From: Streptomyces cinnamoneus
GTDB lineage: Bacteria; Actinomycetota; Actinomycetes; Streptomycetales; Streptomycetaceae
NCBI RefSeq assembly: GCF_002939475.1
Contig: NZ_PKFQ01000001.1
Coordinates: forward strand, 1,550,001-1,614,000
Direction of reading: 5' to 3'
Length of the DNA stretch: 64,000 nucleotides
Below, piece after piece: positions 61,816 through 64,000 of this stretch (positions are counted from its first letter, which is position 1; each line of letters begins with the position of its first letter). The position numbers were made by a program, and so were the translations under genes. Under the pieces are notes generated by a model. That model searched no databases and had not been told where the DNA came from. It worked only from the letters and a program-made list of their open reading frames with translations.

Positions 61816-62652
61816 ATGCCCGACGCCCCGCCCCCGCCCCCGCCCTACCAGTGGTTCGACCTGCACGTCCTGCGGACCGAGCGCGTCAGCCCCTCCCTGC
61901 TCCGCGTCACCTTCGGCGGCGAGCGCCTCGGCGACATGGTCACCGACGGCCGCGACCAGCGCTTCAAGCTGTTCCTGCCCCGGCCGGGCCAGGACGCCCC
62001 GGTGCTGCCCGACGACCGGGGCATCAGCTGGTACGCCCAGTGGCGCGCCCAGGACCCGGCCGTGCGGGCCGTCATGCGCTCGTACACGATCCGGGAGCTG
62101 CGCCACGACCCGGCCGAGCTCGACGTCGACTTCGTCCAGCACGGCGAGGGCCACGACGGCCACGGCGGCCCCGCCTCGCACTGGTCCCGGACCGCCCGCC
62201 CCGGCGACCGCGTCGCCGTCCTCGGCCCCGTCGCCGAGGACAACGGCGGCGCCGACTTCCAGCCCCCGGCCGGCACCGACTGGGTACTGATCACCGCCGA
62301 CGAGTCCGCGCTGCCCGCGGTGGCGGGCATCCTCGCCTGGCTGCCCGCGGGCACGCCCGCCAGGGTCTGGGTCGAGGTCGCGCACCCCGAGGACGTCCAG
62401 GACCTGCCGACGAAGGCCGACGCGGAGGTCACCTGGCTGGTGGGCGGCGCCACAGCCACCCTCGACGCGGTCCGCGCCGCGGACCTGCCCGCCGGCACGC
62501 CGTACGCGTGGGTCGCCGGCGAGTCCGGCACCGTCCGCGCCGTACGCCGCCACCTCGTCTCCGAGCGCGGCTTCGACCGGCGGACCGTGACCTTCACGGG
62601 CTACTGGCGCCGGGGCGCCACCGAAGAGCAGCTGCTGGCGGAGCTGGGCTGA
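61816..62652 (+). CDS. Siderophore-interacting protein (FAD-dependent ferric reductase)
   Basis: 278 aa. ATG at 61816 with AAAGGAG about 9 bases upstream, 44 bp after the binding-protein gene. The FAD-binding RSYTIRELRH motif (about 95-104), DVDFVQHGEGHDGHGGPASHW (broken by its own Gly/His, about 111-131) and ARPGDRVAVLGP define the SIP family. The NAD(P)H-binding half has DWVLITADESALPAVAGIL and WVAGESGTVRAVRRHLVSERG. It reduces ferric siderophore in the cytoplasm to release iron. Expression should follow the iron box at 60691. Confidence 0.92.
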   Translation: MPDAPPPPPPYQWFDLHVLRTERVSPSLLRVTFGGERLGDMVTDGRDQRFKLFLPRPGQDAPVLPDDRGISWYAQWRAQDPAVRAVMRSYTIRELRHDPAELDVDFVQHGEGHDGHGGPASHWSRTARPGDRVAVLGPVAEDNGGADFQPPAGTDWVLITADESALPAVAGILAWLPAGTPARVWVEVAHPEDVQDLPTKADAEVTWLVGGATATLDAVRAADLPAGTPYAWVAGESGTVRAVRRHLVSERGFDRRTVTFTGYWRRGATEEQLLAELG

Positions 62653-62656
62653 CGCC

Positions 62657-62680
62657 CCGCCGCCCGGAACCGGGCGGCGG
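62657..62680. terminator. Terminator of the siderophore uptake operon
   Basis: An 11-bp stem, CCGCCGCCCGG with CCGGGCGGCGG, 5 bases after the stop of the siderophore-interacting protein. Confidence 0.7.
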
Positions 62681-62685
62681 GAGCC

Positions 62686-62720
62686 GGGGCCGGTGGGGCC
62701 GGGGCCGGTGGGGCCGGGGC
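62686..62720. repeat. 15-bp direct repeat, 2.3 copies
   Basis: GGGGCCGGTGGGGCC is repeated exactly at 62686-62700 and 62701-62715, with a partial third copy. G-rich on this strand, so a four-stranded structure is conceivable. Confidence 0.85.
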
Positions 62721-62741
62721 TGATGGCGGTGTGTGGGGGCC

Positions 62742-62872
62742 GGGGCCGGGGTGGGACGGGGCCTTCTGGGGGGCTGGATTGTTCGTGGGGAACGCCCAGC
62801 GTGGAGCGTACCCGGCACTTCCCACGAACAACCCTTTACGCCCCCTGCCAGGCCCCGTCCCACCCCGGCCCC
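62742..62872. repeat. 131-bp nested inverted-repeat element
   Basis: Outer arms are 22 bp and perfect (62742-62763 with 62851-62872). A middle GGGGGC/GCCCCC pair follows, then an inner 11-bp perfect stem TTGTTCGTGGG (62779-62789) with CCCACGAACAA (62821-62831). The apex is about 31 bases. A separate terminator already ends the upstream operon, so this structure is extra. It could be a structured RNA, a MITE-like repeat or a convergent terminator complex. Confidence 0.8.
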
Positions 62873-62911
62873 TCCGCCGGCCTCGGGTCCCCGGAGGCGC
62901 CCGGTGCCCCG

Positions 62912-63943
62912 CTACCAGCCCAGACGGCTCAGCGCCTTGCCGGCGTCCAGCCCGCAGGAGCCCTCCCCCGCCGACGCCCACGCGGCCCCGCACAGCGCCC
63001 GCAGCGCGTCGATGCGCTCGCCCTCGCCGTCGAGCGTGAGCGCCCGGCCGTCCGCCGACGCCGTCCAGCCGCCGCAGCGGAAACCCTCCTCCGCGGACCC
63101 GGACACGACCGGCTGCCCCTGGAGCATCCCCCGCAGGTCCTCGGCCACGTACGTCGGCCGGTGCTCCGGCCGCGCCGCGATCAACTGCGCGGCCGTCGTC
63201 ACCCCGGTCAGCACGAGCAGCGAGTCCACTCCGCCGACGTGCGCGCCCTCGATGTCCGTGTCCAGCCGGTCGCCGACGACCAGCGGCCGCTCGGCCCCCG
63301 TCCGCAGGATCGTCTCCCGGTGCATCGGCGGCTGCGGCTTGCCCGCCACCTGCGGGTCGCCCCCGGTGGCGATCCGTACGACCTCCACCGCCGACCCGTT
63401 CCCCGGGGCGATGCCACGCTCACTGGGAATCGTCAGGTCCGTGTTGGACGCGAACCACGGCACTCCCCTGGCCACCGCGTACGAGGCCTCCGCCAGCCGC
63501 GACCACGGCATGTCCGGCCCGCCGTACCCCTGCACGACCGCCGCCGGATCGTCGTCGGCCGACTCCACCGGCACCAGACCGCGCTCCCGCAGCGCGACCC
63601 GCAGCCCCTCCGCCCCGACCACCAGCACCTTCGAGCCGGCGGGAACCTGATCGGCGATCAGCCGGGCCACCGCCTGCGCCGAAGTGATCACGTCCGAGGG
63701 ATCGGCCGGTATGCCCAGCTCCGTCAGGTGCCCGGCCACCGTCGCGGGCGTGCGCGCCGCGTTGTTCGTCACGTACGCGAGGTGCATCCCGCCCTCGCGG
63801 GCCGCCCCGAGCGACTCCACGGCGTGCGCGATGGCCACACCGCCCGCGTACACCACCCCGTCGAGGTCCAGCAGCGCGGTGTCGTAGGCGTCGCTCAGCC
63901 GCTGCTCGCTGCCGTCGGGCCGGGTCCGGGCGGTCTGGTTCAT
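62912..63943 (-). CDS. HAD-IIA family phosphatase (probable glycerol-3-phosphate phosphatase type)
   Basis: 343 aa. ATG at 63943 with AAGGAG about 11 bases upstream. HAD motif I is TALLDLDGVVYAGG (about 23-36), motif II is YVTNNAARTP (about 56-65), motif III Lys is in VAGKPQPPMH, and motif IV is LVVGDRLDTDIEGAHVGGVD (about 222-241). A C2-type cap lies between. In M. tuberculosis the corresponding gene beside tlyA (Rv1692) is a D,L-glycerol-3-phosphate phosphatase, so a lipid-recycling role is likely. The alternative is a NagD-like sugar phosphatase. Here the siderophore locus separates it from tlyA. Confidence 0.88.
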   Translation of the reverse strand: MNQTARTRPDGSEQRLSDAYDTALLDLDGVVYAGGVAIAHAVESLGAAREGGMHLAYVTNNAARTPATVAGHLTELGIPADPSDVITSAQAVARLIADQVPAGSKVLVVGAEGLRVALRERGLVPVESADDDPAAVVQGYGGPDMPWSRLAEASYAVARGVPWFASNTDLTIPSERGIAPGNGSAVEVVRIATGGDPQVAGKPQPPMHRETILRTGAERPLVVGDRLDTDIEGAHVGGVDSLLVLTGVTTAAQLIAARPEHRPTYVAEDLRGMLQGQPVVSGSAEEGFRCGGWTASADGRALTLDGEGERIDALRALCGAAWASAGEGSCGLDAGKALSRLGW

Positions 63944-64000
63944 ACCGGGTTCGCTCCTTGTGCTGTAAGTCTCTTCCACGATCATTGCTCATCGGGCCAT

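Noticed and set aside
63944..64000. Possible 3' end of a further leftward gene at the right window edge
   Set aside because: A TGA can be read near 63990, but too little sequence is available to support a gene.

Overview
The window is high-GC actinobacterial DNA and almost certainly a Streptomyces chromosome arm or core flank. The evidence is strong third-position GC, frequent GTG and some TTG starts, many four-base start/stop overlaps (ATGA, GTGA, TTGA), and typical Streptomyces families (SSI protease inhibitor, streptogrisin-type proteases, SepF-like SflA, DUF5685, AfsR-like NTPase). Most of it reads as conserved core. From memory, the order der - cmk - rluB - scpB - scpA - parA - Nudix - pyrG - recN - nadK - tlyA - HAD phosphatase matches the Mycobacterium tuberculosis block Rv1713 to Rv1692, with Streptomyces-specific genes inserted.

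Layout. 1-1.6 kb: the start of a probable NIS siderophore synthetase and an ATP-grasp ligase behind a near-perfect iron box. 1.6-3.7 kb: a fused acetyl-CoA carboxylase carboxyltransferase and a DUF402 protein. 3.8-5.9 kb: an accessory island bounded by a 71-bp perfect inverted repeat made of IS5-type transposase ends. It holds an internally deleted IS copy, a regulator remnant, an orphan small gene and a SAM methyltransferase. 5.9-12.8 kb: a secreted lipase, then an SOS-type mutagenesis operon (dnaE2 plus a Y-family polymerase with a degraded active site) behind a LexA box, then a YhgE-like membrane protein. 13-17.3 kb: a subtilisin-inhibitor-family protein, two secreted S1 proteases and an SPFH protein. 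17.5-26.2 kb: DUF1684, a cysteine-tailed DUF5685 protein, sflA, an acyl-CoA dehydrogenase, an MFS exporter, a PIG-V-like membrane protein, a PAP2 phosphatase and an I78-type inhibitor. 26.7-32.1 kb: an orphan ctaD, a glycosyltransferase with its partner gene, and two Streptomyces hypotheticals. 32.2-43.5 kb: der, plsC, cmk, tyrA, a DUF952 gene, rluB, scpB, scpA, a small RHH-like protein, parA and ald. 43.6-57.3 kb: a STAND/TPR protein, a Nudix hydrolase, pyrG, a GH15 enzyme, a GT4, recN, an S41 peptidase, nadK, tlyA and a small hypothetical. 57.3-62.7 kb: an SCP2 protein and a ferric-siderophore uptake system (ATPase, two permeases, binding protein, siderophore-interacting reductase) around a divergent promoter with a second iron box. 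62.7-64 kb: a nested inverted-repeat element and a HAD-IIA phosphatase.

How the genes work together. The two iron-boxed loci at the window ends look like the make and fetch halves of iron acquisition under DmdR-type control. The dnaE2/Y-polymerase operon is a damage-inducible translesion unit. Der, Cmk, PlsC, ScpAB, ParA and RluB form a tightly overlapped housekeeping block for ribosome assembly, nucleotides, lipids and chromosome organisation. Secreted proteases and protease inhibitors are interleaved between 13 and 26 kb. No rRNA, tRNA, CRISPR array or prophage was seen. The strongest unexplained items are the IS-bounded island, the Cys-rich tail, the ParA/RHH pair, and the 131-bp nested repeat at 62742-62872.
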